A stretch of DNA of 64,000 nt from Arachis hypogaea (Eukaryota; Streptophyta; Magnoliopsida; Fabales; Fabaceae), in NCBI RefSeq assembly GCF_003086295.3, contig NW_027255456.1, positions 62,001 through 126,000 on the forward strand, given 5' to 3'. Shown here in pieces: positions 25,730 to 38,255 of this stretch (its first letter is position 1; each line of letters opens with the position of its first letter). Under the pieces are notes generated by a model that saw only the letters and a list, made by a program, of their open reading frames with translations, ran no database searches and was not told where the DNA came from. The translations under genes and the position numbers were made by a program.

Positions 25730-28008
25730 CTTTAAGGTTTTTAGGGTTTTCAAGGGCTTTTTAGAGTCTTTATGATTTTTCTAGAGTTGTTAGGGTTTTC
25801 TAGGGTTTTGTAGAGCTATTAGGGTTTTTACCGTTTCTAGGGTTTTAGGTATTTTTTGGGTTTTCTAGGATTTCTAGGGTTCTTCAGAGTTTTTAGGGTT
25901 TTTTAGGGTCTTCTAGGATCTTTAGACTTGTCTATGGTTTATTCTAGGATTTTTATTGTTTTCTAGGATTTTTAGGATTTTCTAGGGTTTTTATGATATT
26001 TTTGGGTTTTCTAGGATTTTCGATGGTTTCTATGATTTTCTAGGGCTTTTTAGGAGTTTTTAGGGTTTTTTGGGGTTTTTTGGGTTTTCTATGTTTTTTA
26101 CATTTTTTTAGGGGTTTTTAGGATTTTCTACGATTTTCAGGGTTTATTACGGTTTTCTAGGGTTTTTAGGCTTTTTTAGGCTTTTTAGGATTTTTTTACG
26201 GTTTTTTAGGAATTTTTTAGGATTTTCTAAGGTTTTTAGGGTTTTTTATGATTTTCTAGGCTTTTTTTAGGGTTTTTTGGTTTTTTAGGGCTTTTAGTGT
26301 TTTTTACGATTTTTTTGTGTTTTTTTAGGATTTTCTACAGTTTTTAGCGTTTTCTAGGGTTTTTTTTCGGTTTTTAGGGTTTTGTAGGGTATTTTAGGGT
26401 TTTTTATGGTTTTTAGGATTTTTTAAGGATTTCTAGAGGTTTTTTAGAATTTTCTTTTGTTTTTAGGATTTTCTAGGGTTTTTAGAAATTATTAGGGTTT
26501 TCTAGGGTTTTTAGGATTTTGTAGGTTTTTTGGGTTTTTCTAGGGTTTTTTAGATTTTTCTGAGGTTTTTAGGGTTTTTTTTATTTTCTAGGGTTTTTAG
26601 GATTTTTTAGGATTTTCTAGGGTTATGTACGGTTTTTTAGGGTTTTCTAGGATTTATAGGGTTTTTAGGAGCTTTTTGAGTTTTTAGGATTTTTACTGTT
26701 TTTTAGAGTTTTCTTGGATTTTCTAGATTTTTTTGGGGTTTTTAGGGTTTTTATGGATTTTTAGGGTTTTTTAGGGTTTTCTAGGGTTTTAAGGGTTTTT
26801 TATGGATTTCTAGTATTTTTAGGGTTTTCTAGAATTTTTTAGAGTTTTCAGGTTTCTAGGATTTTTTTAGGGATTTTTTATGGTTTTTTAGGGATTTTAT
26901 GATTTTCTCGGATTTCGAGGATTTTTTAGGGTTTTGTAGGGTTTTTTTAAGGTTTTTGAGGATTTTTTAGGGTTTTATTGGGAATTTATTGTTTTTTATG
27001 ATTTTCTATGGTTTTTAGGGTATTTTGGATTTTCTAGGGTTTTTATGGTTTTTAGGTTATTCTAGGATTTTCTTATGGTTTTTAGGTTTTTTTAGGGTTT
27101 TTACTATTTTTAGTGTTTTCTATGGTTTTTTTTAAGGTTTTTTACGGTTTTTTTTATGATTTTTAGAGTTTTCTATGATTTTTTAGAAAACCCTAAAAAC
27201 TCTAAAAGGGTAAAAAATCCTAGAAAACCCTAAAAACACTAGAAAACTTTAAAAACCCTAAAAAACTCTAAAAACCCTTGCAAATCTTAAAAAATCCGAA
27301 AAATCCTAGAAAACCTTTAAAACCTTAAAAATCCCAGAAAATCCTAAAAAACCCTAAAACACCCTAAATAACATAGAAAACCCTAGAAGTTCCAAAAATA
27401 CCGTAAAAACCCTAGAAAACTTTAAAAACCCCTAAAAATCCTAGAAAACCCTAAAAAACTCCTCAAAAAATAAAAACCCTAAAAAGGAATAGAAAACCCT
27501 CAAAAACCCTAAAAAAGAATAGAAAATCCTAAAAAAACGAAAAATCCCTAGACAATCCGAAAAAACCTTGAACACCCTAAAAATCCCTAAAAAATCATAA
27601 AAAACCCCAAAAAATCCTAGTAAACCCAAAAAATTACTAAAAACCGTAGAAAATCCTAAGAAACCCTAAAAAAAACTAAAAAACCCTAGAAAACCGTAAA
27701 AAATCCTAGAAAACCCTAAAAACCCTAGAAAATCATAAAAAATCCTAGAAAACCATAAAAACCCCAAAAACTCTAGAAAACCCTAAAAAATCATAAGAAC
27801 CATAAAAAAACCCTAGAAAACCCTAAAAAATGCTGAAAACCCAAAAAACCCATGAAAATCCTAGGAAACCCTAAAAGATACTAAAAATCCTATAAAACCC
27901 TAAGAAACCCTAAAATCCTAGAAAACCAAAGAAAACTTTAAAAACTCTAGAAAACCATAGAAACCCTAAAAGCCCCTAGAAAACCTTGAAACCCTAAAAA
28001 TTCCTAAA
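25730..28008. repeat. Telomere-like repeat unit, long-T + A, diverged
   Basis: T block 25730-27184 and A block 27185-28008. The landmark order matches the long T block, but substitutions and small deletions are clearly more frequent than in copies 1-4. The A block is about 130 bp shorter than the norm. Confidence 0.85.
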
Positions 28009-30029
28009 CTTTAGGGTTTTTAGGGTTTTCAAGGGTGTTTTGGAGTCTTTATGATTTTTCTAGAGTTGTTAGGGTTTTCTAGGGTTTTGTAGAGCTATTA
28101 GGGTTTTTACCGTTTTCTAGGTTTTTAGGTTATTTTTAGGGTCTTCTAGGATTTTTAGGCTTCTCTATGATTTATTCTAGGGTTTTTATTGCTTTCTAGG
28201 ATTCTTAGGATTTTCTAGGGTTTTTATGGTATTTTAGGGTTTTCTAGGATTTTTGAGGGTTTCTCGGATTTTCTAGGGCTTTTTAGGAATTTTTAGGCTT
28301 TTTAGGGATTTTTTGGGTTTTCCATGTTTTTTTACGTTTTTTAGGGTTTTTTAGGGTTTTCTAGGGTTTTCTACGATTTTCAGGGTTTATTACGGTTTTC
28401 TAGGCTTTTTAGGGTTTTTTAGTGTTTTTAGGATTTTTTAGGATTTTTCTAGTTTTTTAGAGTTTTTAGGGTTTTTTGGTTTTCTAGGGTTTTTTAAGGC
28501 TTTTGGTGTTTTTTACGGTTTTTTGGTGTTTTTAGGATTTTTTAAGGTTTTCTAGAGGTTTTTTAGAATTTTCTTTGGTTTTTAGGGTTTTCTAGGGTTT
28601 TATGATTTTTTAGGATTTTTGGATTTTTCTAGGGTTTTTTAGGTTTTTTTGAGGTCTTTAGGATTTTTTTTTATGATCTTCTAGGGTTTTTAGGATTTTT
28701 TAGGGTTTTCTAGGGTTATCTACGATTTTTTAGGGTTTTCTAGGAATTTTAGGGTTTTTAGGAGCTTTTTGAGTTTTTAGGATTTTTTAGGATTTTTACT
28801 GTTTTTTAGGGTTTTTGGAGTTTTTAGGGTTTTTATGGATTTTTAGGGTTTTCTAGGGTTTTAAGGGTTTTTTATGGATTTCTAGTATTTTTAGGGTTTT
28901 CTAGAATTTTTTTTAGAGTTTTCAAGTTTTTAGGATTTTTTTAGGATTTTTTATGGTTTTTAGGGATTTTTAGATTTTCTCGGATTTCTAGGGTTTTTTA
29001 GGGTTTTGTAGGGTTTTTTAGGGTTTTTTTAAGGTTTTTGAAGATTTTTTAGGGTTTTATTGGGATTTTATTGTTTTTTAGGATTTTCTATGGTTTTTAG
29101 GGATTTTTGGATTTTCTAGAGTTTTTATGGTTTTTAGGTTTTTCTAGGATTTTCTTATGGTTTTTAGGTTTTTTTAGGGTTTTTACTGTTTTTAGTGTTT
29201 TCTATAGTTTTTTTTAAGGTTTTTTAGGGTTTCCTATGATTTTTAGGGTTTTCTATGATTTTTTAGAAAACCCTAAAAACCCTAAAATGGTAAAAAATCC
29301 TAGAAAACCCTAAAAACACTAGAAAACCTTAAAAACCCTAGAAAACCCTAAAAACCCTTGCAAATCTTAAAAAATCCGAAAAATCCTAGAAAACCTTAAA
29401 AACCCTAAAAATCTTAGAAAATCCTAAAAAACCCTAAAAAACCCTAAAACACCCTAAATAATATAGAAAATTCTAGAAATCCCTAAAATACCGTAAAAAC
29501 CCTAGAAAACTTTAAAAACCCCTAAAAAGGAATAGAAAACCTTCAAAAACCCTAAAAAATAATAGAAAACCCTAAAAAATCGAAAAATTCCTAGACAATC
29601 CGAAAAAACCTTGAACACCCTAAAAATCCCCAAAAAATCATAAAGGACCCCAAAAATCCCTAAAAACCGTAGAGAATCCTAAAAAACTCTAAAAAAACTT
29701 AAAAACCCTTGAAAACCGTAAAAATCCTAGAAAATCCTAAAAACCCTAGAAAATCATAAAAAAACCTAGAAAATCATAAAAATCCCAAAAACTCTAGAAA
29801 ACCCTAAAAAATCATAAGAACCATAAAAAACCTTAGAAAACCCTAAAAAACGCTGAAAACCCAAGAAAACCCATGAAAACCCTAGGAAACCCTCAAAGAT
29901 ACTAAAAATCCTATAAAACCCTAGAAAACCCTAAAATCCTAGAAAACCAAAGAAAACTTTAAAAACTCTAGAAAACCATAGAAACCCTAAAAGGCCCTAG
30001 AAACCCTAGAAACCCTAAAAATTCCTAAA
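28009..30029. repeat. Telomere-like repeat unit, long-T + A, diverged
   Basis: T block 28009-29264 and a reduced A block 29265-30029 (~765 bp). The A block lacks the usual segment before GGAATAGAAAACC. It begins the 2.0-2.8 kb unit family that fills the rest of the array. Confidence 0.85.
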
Positions 30030-32772
30030 TTTTAGGGTCTTTAGGGTTTTCAAGAGATTTTTATAGTCTTTATGATTTTTCTAGAGTTGTTAGGGTTTTC
30101 TAGGGTTTTGTAGAGCTATTAGGGTTTTACCGTTTTCTAGGTTTTTAGCTTTTTTTTTTTGGGTTTTCTAGGATTTCTAGGATTTTTCCGAGTTTTTAGG
30201 GTTTTTTAGGGTCTTCTAGGGTTTTTTGGCTTCTCTATGGTTTATCCTAGGGTTTTTATTGTTTTCTAGGATTTTTAGGATTTTCTAGGGTTTTTATGGT
30301 ATTTTAGGGTTTTCTAGGATTTTTGAGGGTTTCTAGGATTTTCTAGGGCTTTTTAGGAGTTTTTAGGGTTTTTAGGAATTTTTTTTGGTTTTCTATGTTT
30401 TTAACGTTTTTTAGGGTTTTTTTGGGTTTTCTAGGGTTTTCTACGATTTTAAGGGTTTATTACGGTTTTCTAGGGTTTTTAGGGTTTTTTAGGCTTTTTT
30501 TTGTTTTTTAGGGTTTTTTGGTTTTCTAGGGTTTTTTTACGGTTTTTACCGTTTTCTAGGGTTTTTAGGTATTTTTTGGGTTCTCTAGGATTTATAGGAT
30601 TTTTCCGAGTTTTTAGGGTTTTTTAGGGTCTTCTAGGGTTTTTTGGCTTCTCTATGGTTTATTCTAGGGTTTTTATTGTTTTCTAGGATTTTTAGGATTT
30701 TCTTGGGTTTTTATGGTATTTTAGGGTTTTCTAGGATTTTTGAGGGTTTCTAGGATTTTCTAGGGCTTTTCAGGAGTTTTTAGGGATTTTTTGGGTTTTC
30801 TATGTTTTTTACGTTTTTTAGGGTTTTTTAGGGTTCTCTAGGGTTTTCTACGATTTTCAGGGTTTATTACGGTTTTCTAGGGTTTTTATGGTTTTTTAGG
30901 GTTTTTAGGATTTTTTTTAGGGTTTTTAGGGTTTTTTAGAGTTTTCTAGGGTTTTTAGAAATTTTTTTAGGATTTTCTAGGGTTTTTAGAGTCTTTTAGG
31001 AATTTCTAGGCTTTTTTTGTTTTTTAGGGTTTTTTGATTTTCTAGGGTTTTTTAGGGCTTTTAGTGTTTTTTACGATTTTTTGGTGTTTTTAGGATTTTT
31101 TTAGGATTTTCTACAATTTTTAGGGTTTTCTAGGGTTTTTTATTACGGTTTTTAGGGTTTTCTAGGGTATTTTAGGGTTTTCTGTGGTTTTTAAGATTTT
31201 TTAAGGTTTTCTAGAGGTTTTTTAGAATTTTCTTTGGTTTTTAGGGTTTTCTAGGGTTTTTATGATTTTTTTAGGGTTTTCTAGGGTTTTTAGGATTTTG
31301 TAGGGGTTTTTGGATTTTTCTAGGGTTTTTTAGGTATTTCTGAGGTTTTTAGGATTTTTTTTATGATTTTCTAGGGTTTTTAGGATTTTTTAGGGTTTTC
31401 TAGGGTTATCTACGATTTTTTAGGGCTTTCTAGGAATTTTAGGGTTTTTAGGAGCTTTTTGAGTTTTTAGGATTTTTTAGGATTTTTACTGTTTTTTAAA
31501 GTTTTCTTGGATTTTCTAGATTTTTTTGGAGTTTTTAGGGTTTTTATGGATTTTTAGGGTTTTCTAGGGTTTTAAGTGTTTTTTATGGATTTCTAGTATT
31601 TTTAGGGTTTTCTAGAATTTTTTTAGAGCTTTCAAGTTTTTAGGATTTTTTTAGGATTTTTATGGTTTTTAGGGATTTTTAGATTTTCTCGGATTTCTAG
31701 GGTTTTTTAGGGTTTTTTAGGGTTTTTTTTAAGGTTTTGGAGGATTTTTTAGGGTTTTATTGGGATTTTATTGTTTTTTAGGATTTTCTATGGTTTTTAG
31801 GGATTTTTGGATTTTCTATGGTTTTTAGGTTTTTCTAGGATTTTCTTATGGTTTTTAAGTTTTTTTAGGGTTTTTACTGTTTTTAGTGTTTTCTATAGTT
31901 TTTTAGGGTTTCCTATGATTTTTAGGGTTTTCTATGATTTTTTAGAAAACCCTAAAAACCCTAAAATGGTAAAAAATCTTAGAAAACCCTAAAAACACTA
32001 GAAAACCTTAAAAACCCTAGAAAACTCTAAAAACCCTTGCAAATCTTAAAAAATCCGAAAAATCCTAAAAAACCTTAAAAACCCTAAAAATCCTAGAAAA
32101 TCCTAAAAAACCCTAAAAACCCTAAAAAACCCTAAAACACCCTAAATAACATAGAAAATCCTAGAAATCCCTAAAATACCGTAAAAACCCTAGAAAACTT
32201 TAAAAACCCTTAAAGATCCTAGAAAACTCTAAAAACTCTAAAAACACTAGAAAATCCTAAAACCCCTAAAAAAATAAAAATCCTAAAAAACCCTAAAAAG
32301 GAATAGAAAACCTTCAAAAACCCTAAAAAAGAATAGAAAACCCTAAAAAATCGAAAAATTCCTAGACAATCCGAAAAAACCTTGAACACCCTAAAAATCC
32401 CCAAAAAATCATAAAGGACCCCAAATATCCCTAAAAACCGTAGAGAATCCTAAAAAACCCTAAAAAAACTTAAAAACCCTTGAAAACCGTAAAAATCCTA
32501 GAAAATCCTAAAAATCCTAGAAAATCATAAAAAAACCTAGAAAACCATAAAAACCCCAAAAACCCTAGAAAACCCTAAAAAATCATAAGAACCATAAAAA
32601 ACCCTAGAAAATCCTAAAAAATGCTGAAAACCCAAAAAAACCCATGAAAACCCTAGGAAACCCTAAAAGATACTAAAAATCCTAGAAAACCAAAGAAAAC
32701 TTTAAAAACTCTAGAAAACCATAGAAACCCTAAAAGGCCTTAGAAAACCTAGAAACCCAAAAAATTCCTAAA
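30030..32772. repeat. Telomere-like repeat unit, T block with internal duplication
   Basis: The T block 30030-31943 is extended because its first ~420 bp section is present twice: landmarks TTACCGTTTTCTAGG and GGCTTCTCTATGGTTTA each occur two times (near 30128/30547 and 30226/30645). The A block is 31944-32772. The same arrangement occurs in the next unit, so this is a distinct higher-order variant. Confidence 0.85.
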
Positions 32773-35566
32773 CTTTAGGGTTTTTAAAGTTTTCAAGGGA
32801 TTTTTAGAGTCTTTATGATTTTTCTAGAGTTGTTAGGGTTTTCTAGGGTTTTGTAGAGCTATTAGGGTTTTTACCGTTTTCTAGGTTTTTAGGTTTTTTT
32901 TGGGTTTTCTAGGATTTCTAGGATTTTTTAGGGTCTTCTAGGGTTTTTTGGCTTCTCTATGGTTTATTCTAGGGTTTTTATTGTTTTCTAGGATTTTTAG
33001 GATTTTCTAGGGTTTTTATAGTATTTTAGGGTTTTCTAGGATTTTTGAGGGTTTCTAGGATTTTCTAGGGCTTTTTAGGAGTTTTTAGGGGTTTTAGGAA
33101 TTTTTTTTTGTTTTCTATGTTTTTTACGTTTTTTAGGGGTTTTTCGGGTTTTCTAGGGTTTTCTACGATTTTCAGGGTTTATTATGGTTTTCTAGGGTTT
33201 TTAGGGATTTTTAGGCTTTTTTTTGTTTTTTAGGGTTTTTTGGTTTTCTAGGGTTTTTTAGGGCTTTTAGTGTTTTTTACCGTTTTTTGGTGTTTTTAGG
33301 ATTTTCTACGGTTTTTAGGGTTTTCTAGGGTTTTTTTACGGTTTTTACCGTTTTCTAGGATTTTTAGGTATTTTTTGGGTTCTCTAGGATTTATAGGGGT
33401 TTTCCGAGTTTTTAGGGTTTTTTAGGGTCTTCTAGGGTTTTTTGGCTTCTCTATGGTTTATTCTGGGGTTTTTATTGTTTTCTAGGATTTTTAGGATTTT
33501 CTAGGGTTTTTATGGTATTTTAGGATTTCCTAGAATTTTCGAGGGTTTCTATAATTTTCTAGGGCTTTTTAGGAGTTTTTAGGGTTTTTACGGGTTTTTT
33601 GGGTTTTCTATGTTTTTTACGTTTTTTAGGGTTTTTTAAGGTTTTCTAGGGCTTTCTACGATTTTAAGGGTTTATTACGGTTTTCTAGGGTTTTTAGGGT
33701 TTTTAGGCTTTTTAGGATTTTTTTTAGGGTTTTAGGGTTTTTTAGAGTTTTCTAGGGTTTTTAGGATTTTTTAGGATTTTCTAGGCTATTTTTTGTTTTT
33801 TAGGATTTTTTGGTTTTCTAGAGTTTTTTAGGGCTTTTAGTGTTTTTTTACCTTTTTTGGTGTTTTTAGGATTTTCTACAGTTTTTAGGGTTTTCTAGGG
33901 TTTTTTTAGGGTTTTCTAGGGTTTTTAGGATTTTTTAGGATTTTCTAGGCTATTTTTTGTTTTTTAGGATTTTTTGGTTTTCTAGGTTTTTTAGAATTTT
34001 CTTTGGTTTTTAGGGTTTTCTAGGGTTTTTAGGATTTTTTAGGGTTTTCTAGGGTTTTTAGGATTTTGTAGGGTTTTTTGGATTTTTCTAGGTTTTTTTA
34101 GGTTTTTCTGCGGTTTTTAGGATTTTTTTATGATTTTCTAGGGTTTTTTTTAGGATTTTTTAGGGTTTTCTAGGGTTATCTACAGTTTTTTAGGATTTTC
34201 TAGGAATTTTAGGGTTTTTAGGAGCTTTTTGAGTTTTTAGGATTCTTACTATTTTTTAGGATTTTCTTGGATTTTCTAGATTTTTTGGGGTTTTTAGGGT
34301 TTTTATGGATTTTTAGGGTTTTAAGGGTTTTTTATGGATTTCAAGTATTTTTAGTGTTTTCTAGAATTTTTTAGAGTTTTCAGGTTTCTAGGATTTTTTT
34401 AGGGATTTTTTTTGGTTTTTTAGGGATTTTTAGATTTTCTCGGATTTCTAGGGTTTTTTAGGGTTTTGTAGGGTTTTTAGGGGTTTTTTAAGGTTTTTGA
34501 GGATTTTTTAGGGTTTTATTGGGATTTTATTGTTTTTTAGGATTTTCTATGGTTTTTAGGGATTTTTGGATTTTCTAGGGTTTTTATGGTTTTTAGGTTT
34601 TTCTAGGATTTTCTTATGGTTTTTAGGTTTTTTTAGGGTTTTTACTGTTATTAATGTTTTCTATGGTTTTTTCAAGGTTTTTTAGGGTTTCCTATGATTT
34701 TTAGGGTTTTCTATGATTTTTTAGGAAACCCTAAAAACCCTAAAATGGTAAAAAATCATAGAAAACCCTAAAAACACTAGAAAACCTTAAAAACCCTAGA
34801 AAACTCTAAAAACCCTTGCAAATCTTAAAAAATCCGAAAAATCCTAGAAAACCTTAAAAACCCTAAAAATCCTAGAAAATCCTGAAAAACCCTAAAAACC
34901 CTAAAAAAAACCCTAAAACACCCTAAATAACATAGAAAATCCTAGAAATCCCTAAAATACCGTAAAAACCCTAGAAAACTTTAAAAACCCCTAAAAATCC
35001 TAGAAAACCCTAAAAAACCCTAAAAACACTAGAAAATCCTAAAAACCCCTAAAAAAATAAAAACCCTAAAAAACCCTAAAAAGGAATAGAAAACCCTCAA
35101 AAACCCTAAAAAAGAATAGAAAACCCTAAAAAATCGAAAAATTCCTAGACAATCCGAAAAAATCTTGAACACCCTAAAAATCCCCAAAAAATCATAAAGG
35201 ACCCCAAAAATCCCTAAAAACCCTAAAAAAACTAAAAAACCCTAGAAAACCGTAAAAAATCCTAGAAAATCCTAAAAAGCCTAGAAAATCATAAAAAAAT
35301 CCTAAAAAATCATAAAAACCCCAAAAACTCTAGAAAACCCTAAAAAATCAAAAGAACCATAAAAAAACCCTAGAAAACCCTAAAAAACGCTGAAAACCCA
35401 AAAAAACCCAAGAAAACCCTAGGAAACCCTAAAAGACACTAAAAATCCTATAAAACCCTAGGAAACCCTAAAATCCTAGAAAACCAAAGAAAACTTTAAA
35501 AACTCTAGAAAACCATAGAAACCCTAAAAGGCCCTAGAAAACCTAGAAACCCTAAAAATTCCGAAA
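32773..35566. repeat. Telomere-like repeat unit, T block with internal duplication
   Basis: T block 32773-34722 and A block 34723-35566. The duplicated front section is present here too (second TTACCGTTTTCTAGG near 33345). A further local duplication of GGCTATTTTTTG-containing sequence lies around 33780 and 33945. The unit length is close to that of the preceding unit. Confidence 0.85.
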
Positions 35567-38255
35567 CTTAAGGATTTTTAGGGTTTTCAAGGGCTTTTTA
35601 GAGCCTTTATGATTTTTCTAGAGTTGTTAGGGTTTTCTAGGGTTTTGTAGAGCTATTAGGGTTTTTACCGTTTTCTAGGTTTTTAGGTTATTTTTTGGGT
35701 TTTCTAAGATTTCTAGGGTTTTTCCAAGTTTTTAGGGATTTTTAGGGTCTTCTAGGGTTTTTTGGCTTCTCTATGGTTTATTCTAGGATTTTTATTGTTT
35801 TCTAGGATTTTTAGGATTTTCTAGGGTTTTTATGGTATTTTAGGGTTTTCTAGGATTTTCGAGGATTTCTAGGATTTTCTAGGGCTTTTTAGGAGTTTTT
35901 AGGGTTTTAGGGGTTTTTTGGGTTTTCTACGTTTTTTACGTTTTTTAGAATTTTTTAGGGTTTTCTAGGGTTTTCTACGATTTTCAGGGTTTATTAGGAA
36001 TTTCTAGGCTTTTTTTTGTTTTTTAGGGTTTTTTGGTTTTCTAGGGTTTTTTAGGGCTTTTAGTGTTTTTTTATGGTTTTTTGGTGTTTTTAGAATTTTT
36101 TTAGGATTTTCTACAGTTTTTAGGGTTTTCTAGGATTTTTTTTACGGTTTTTAGGGTTTTGCAGGGTATTTTAGGGTTTTCTATGGTTTTTAGGATTTTT
36201 TTAAGGTTTTCTAGAGGTTTTTTAGAATTTTCTTTGGTTTTTAGGGTTTTCTAGGGTTTTTAGAATTTTTTAGGGTTTTCTAGGGTTTTTAGAATTTTGT
36301 AGGGTTTTTTGAATTTTTCTAGTGTTTTTTAGGTTTTTCTGAGGTTTTTAGGATTTTTTTATTATTTTCTAGGGTTTTTAGGATTTTTTAGGGTTTCTAG
36401 GGTTATCTACGATTTTTTAGGGTTTTCTAGAAATTTTAGGGTTTTTAGGAGCTTTTTGAGTTTTTAGGATTTTTTAGGATTTTTACTGTTTTTTAGGGTT
36501 TTCTAGGATTTTCTAGATTTTTTTTGGAGTTTTTAGGGTTTTTATGGATTTTTAGGGTTTTCTAGGGTTTTATGGATTTTTTTATGGATTTCTAGTATTT
36601 TTAGGGTTTTCTAGAATTTTTAGAGTTTTCAGGTTTCTAGAATTTTTTTAGGGATTTTTTTTGGTTTTTTTGGGATGTTTAGATTTTCTCGGATTTCTAG
36701 GGTTTTTTAGGGTTTTGTAGGGTTTTTTTAGGGTTTTTTTAAGGTTTTTGAGGATTTTTTTTAGGGTTTTATTGGGATTTTATTGTTTTTTAGGATTTTC
36801 TATGGTTTTTAGGGATTTTTGAATTTTCTAGGATTTTTATGGTTTTTAGGTTTTTCTAGGATTTTCCTATAGTTTTTAGGTTTTTTTAGGGTTTTTACTG
36901 TTTTTAGTGTTTTCTATGGGTTTTTTTAAAGGTTTTTTAGGGTTTTCTATGATTTTTAGGGTTTTCTATGATTTTTTAGAAAACCCTAAAAACCCTAAAA
37001 CGGTAAAAAATACTAGAAAACCCTAAAAACACTAGAAAACGTTAAAAACCCTAGAAAATCCAAAAAAACCCTAAAAACCCTTGCAAATCTTCAAAAGTCC
37101 GAAAAATCCTAGAAAACCTTAAAACCCCTAAAAATCCTAGAAAATCCTAAAAAACCCTAAAAACTCTAAACAATCCTAAAACACCCTAAATAACATAGAA
37201 AACCCTAGAAATTCCTAAAATACCGTAAAAACCTTAGAAAACTTTAAAAACCCCTAAAAATCCTAGAAAACCCTAAAAAATCCTAAAAACACTAGAAAAT
37301 CCTTAGAAAACCCAAGAAAACCCGAAAACCCAAGAAAACCCTAAAAACCATAAAAATCTAAAAATCCTAGAAAACCCAAAAAACTCCTAAAAAAATAAAA
37401 ACCCTAAAAAGGAATAGAAAACCCTCAAAAACCCTAAAAAAGAATAGAAAATCCTAAAAAATAGAAAAATCCCTAGACAATCCGAAAAAACCTTGAACAC
37501 CCTAAAAAACACTAAAAAATCATAAAGGACACCAAAAAATCCTAGAAAACCCAAAAAATCCCTAAAAACCGTAGAGAATCCTAAAAAACTATAAAAAACT
37601 AAAAAACCCTAGAAAACCCAAAAAATCCCGAAAACCCAAAAAAACTATAAAAATCTAAAAATCCTAGAAAACCCAAAAAACTCCTAAAAAAATAAAAACC
37701 CTAAAAACCCTAAAAAGGAATAGAAAACCCTCAAAAACCCTAAAAAAGAATAGAAAATCCTAAAAAATAAAAAAATTCCTAGACAATCCGAAAAAACCTT
37801 GAACACCCTAAAAAACCCTAAAAAATCATAAAGGACCCCAAAAAATCCTAGAAAACCCATAAAATCCCTAAAAATCGTAGAGAATCCTAAAAAACCATAA
37901 AAAACTAAAAAACCCTAGAAAACCCTAAAAATCCTAGAAAACCGTAAAAAATCCTAGAAAATTCTAAAAACCCTAGAAAATCATAAAAAATCCTAGAAAA
38001 CCATAAAAACCCCAAAAACTCTAGAAAAACCTAAAAAATCATAAGAACCATAAAAAATCCTAGAAAATCCTAAAAAACGCTGAAAATCCAAAAAAACCCA
38101 TGAAAACCCTAGGAAACCCTAAAAGATACTAAAAATCCTATAAAACCCTAAGAAACCCTAAAATCCTAGAAACCAAAGAAAACTTTAAAAACTCTAGAAA
38201 ACCATAGAAACCCTAAAAGGCCCTAGAAAATCTAGAAACCCTAAAAAATCCTAAA
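35567..38255. repeat. Last recognisable telomere-like higher-order unit
   Basis: T block 35567-36977 and an over-long A block 36978-38255. The A block contains a direct duplication of about 300 bp: ATAAAAATCTAAAAATCC followed by the AATAAAAACCC and GGAATAGAAAACC landmarks occurs near 37350 and again near 37645. This is the right-hand end of the ordered array. Confidence 0.85.

Noticed and set aside
31807..31992. Plus-strand open frame of 61 codons spanning a T-to-A switch
   Set aside because: It reads through repeat DNA and the polarity-switch hairpin, with no gene-like composition.
1..38255. CRISPR-like or phage-type repeat array
   Set aside because: There are no unique spacers between constant repeats, the units are degenerate satellite motifs, and the context is a plant genome with introns and transposons.
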